A DNA stretch of 15,173 nucleotides, from NCBI GenBank assembly GCA_012514445.1, contig JAAZAI010000406.1, forward strand, positions 1 to 15,173. Direction: 5' to 3'. This DNA comes from Lentisphaerota bacterium (lineage in GTDB: Bacteria; Verrucomicrobiota; Kiritimatiellia; RFP12; UBA3636). The position numbers and the translations under genes were made by a program. Below, in pieces: positions 14,799-15,173 of this stretch. Below the pieces are notes generated by a model. It searched no databases, was not told the DNA's origin, and worked only from the letters and a program-made list of their open reading frames with translations. Numbering within the stretch: position 1 is the stretch's first letter; every line of letters starts with the position of its first letter.

Positions 14799-15075
14799 AA
14801 TCATCGGCTGGCTTGCCGGACTGCCCGACGGAGCCCCCGAGCTTGCCCGCGTCGATGCGATCCGCAAAGGCGAAGCCGCACCCGCCGCCCCGGCGCCCGT
14901 GTCCACACGGCTGTTGTCGATGGGGGCGGCGGCGGCGGCGCTGGGAGTGAGTCGTCAAACCGTTTGGAGACTCGTCAAAGAAAAAAAATTGCCAACGGTC
15001 GAAATCCGCCGGGGACGGACGCGCATACCCGAGGCCGGGCTGCGCGAATTCGTGGAGGGCCGACGCCATGCCTAG
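14785..15075 (+). CDS. Excisionase-type DNA-binding protein (MerR-like winged HTH), 96 aa
   Basis: The C-terminal domain reads LSMGAAAAALGVSRQTVWRL (44-63), then VKEKKLPTVEIRRGRTRIPE. This is the excisionase/AlpA-like winged helix-turn-helix pattern: an LG-x-S-x-x-T-V-x-R-L recognition helix, then a K-L-P turn and a basic wing ending before a short helix (LREFVEGRR). Residues 1-43 are a less conserved helix and a Pro/Ala linker. GGAGGG at 14771-14776 sits 8 nt before the ATG and settles the start within the end of the upstream gene. The role is inferred: directing the recombinase toward excision, or activating element genes. Proteins with this domain also act as plain regulators. It overlaps the next ORF by 8 bp. 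Confidence 0.82.
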   Translation: MNKVEIIGWLAGLPDGAPELARVDAIRKGEAAPAAPAPVSTRLLSMGAAAAALGVSRQTVWRLVKEKKLPTVEIRRGRTRIPEAGLREFVEGRRHA

Positions 15076-15173
15076 AATCTGGGGCCTGGAGATGCGGCGA
15101 GCACGGGCGCGGGCTCATCGGCACCTTGCCGAGATCATGGGCGCGCCCCTTCTGCGGCGCTGCCACCGTTGCG
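15068..15173 (+). CDS. Start of an unidentified protein, cut by window edge
   Basis: Thirty-five codons remain open to the window end. The ATG overlaps the preceding stop region and has GGAGGG 8 nt upstream, the same arrangement as the excisionase-type gene, which supports real translation. The visible sequence is Arg-rich (RRARARAHRHL) and ends in CHRC, which could be the first half of a zinc-binding site. Too little is visible to name a family. Confidence 0.5.
   Translation, partial: MPRIWGLEMRRARARAHRHLAEIMGAPLLRRCHRC

Larger units (their letters stand above)
10922..15173. mobile_element. Left end of an integrated genetic element (tRNA-Val site), continuing beyond the window
   Basis: The left boundary is the tRNA-Val fragment. 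The content is modular and typical of a prophage, satellite or integrative element: tyrosine recombinase, toxin-antitoxin pair, unknown protein, terminator, small XRE-type regulator, excisionase-type protein and a further overlapping ORF, all transcribed rightward away from the attachment site. Neither structural phage genes nor conjugation genes are in view, so the element class cannot be decided. Base composition is GC-rich on both sides and gives no visible contrast. Confidence 0.8.

Overview
The window is GC-rich bacterial DNA in two parts. Left of about position 10,920 is a chromosomal stretch. Right of it is the left end of an integrated mobile element that runs off the window. The gene mix is two flavin oxidoreductases of the FAD_oxidored type, a GH78-like alpha-L-rhamnosidase, an SGLT-type sodium symporter, glutaminyl-tRNA synthetase and a small lipoprotein. 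It resembles polysaccharide-degrading members of the PVC group (Kiritimatiellota, Lentisphaerota or Verrucomicrobiota). That placement is an inference from gene content only; there is no rRNA or other marker to settle it.

Region 1 (1-5734, minus strand) reads from right to left: a sigma70-like promoter, glnS, a lipocalin-like lipoprotein, a small protein joining an Rpn-type tail to an XRE-type helix-turn-helix, an FAD-dependent oxidoreductase, and the first 357 codons of the rhamnosidase. Gaps are 22 bp, 33 bp, a 4-bp overlap (ATGA) and 12 bp, so the five genes look like one transcript. The regulator-like protein is translationally coupled to the oxidoreductase.

Region 2 (5735-6243) is a repeat-rich intergenic stretch between the divergent glnS and symporter genes. 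It holds a 166-bp MITE-like element with heptad-rich inverted ends, bracketed by two similar hairpins and by two copies of a 13-bp direct repeat. A further hairpin and the symporter promoter follow.

Region 3 (6244-10598) has the SGLT-type symporter on the plus strand converging on an 887-residue oxidoreductase on the minus strand. That enzyme carries two nucleotide-binding Rossmann segments, the first degenerate. With the rhamnosidase and the first oxidoreductase, these genes suggest uptake and oxidation of plant or algal sugars, though no substrate can be read from the sequence.

Region 4 (10922-15173 and beyond) is the mobile element. Its left edge is a 3' fragment of a tRNA-Val(CAC) gene lacking its 5' half, the expected scar of integration into a tRNA. 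Next come short direct repeats, a promoter, a tyrosine recombinase with a complete catalytic set and an unusual helix-turn-helix-like insert, a Phd/YefM-RelE toxin-antitoxin pair whose promoter overlaps a TGTACA palindrome, an unrecognised 337-residue protein, a strong intrinsic terminator, and a tightly packed rightward run of a Cro/XRE-like regulator, an excisionase-type protein and a further ORF cut by the window edge. The intact tRNA-Val and the rest of the element should lie to the right.
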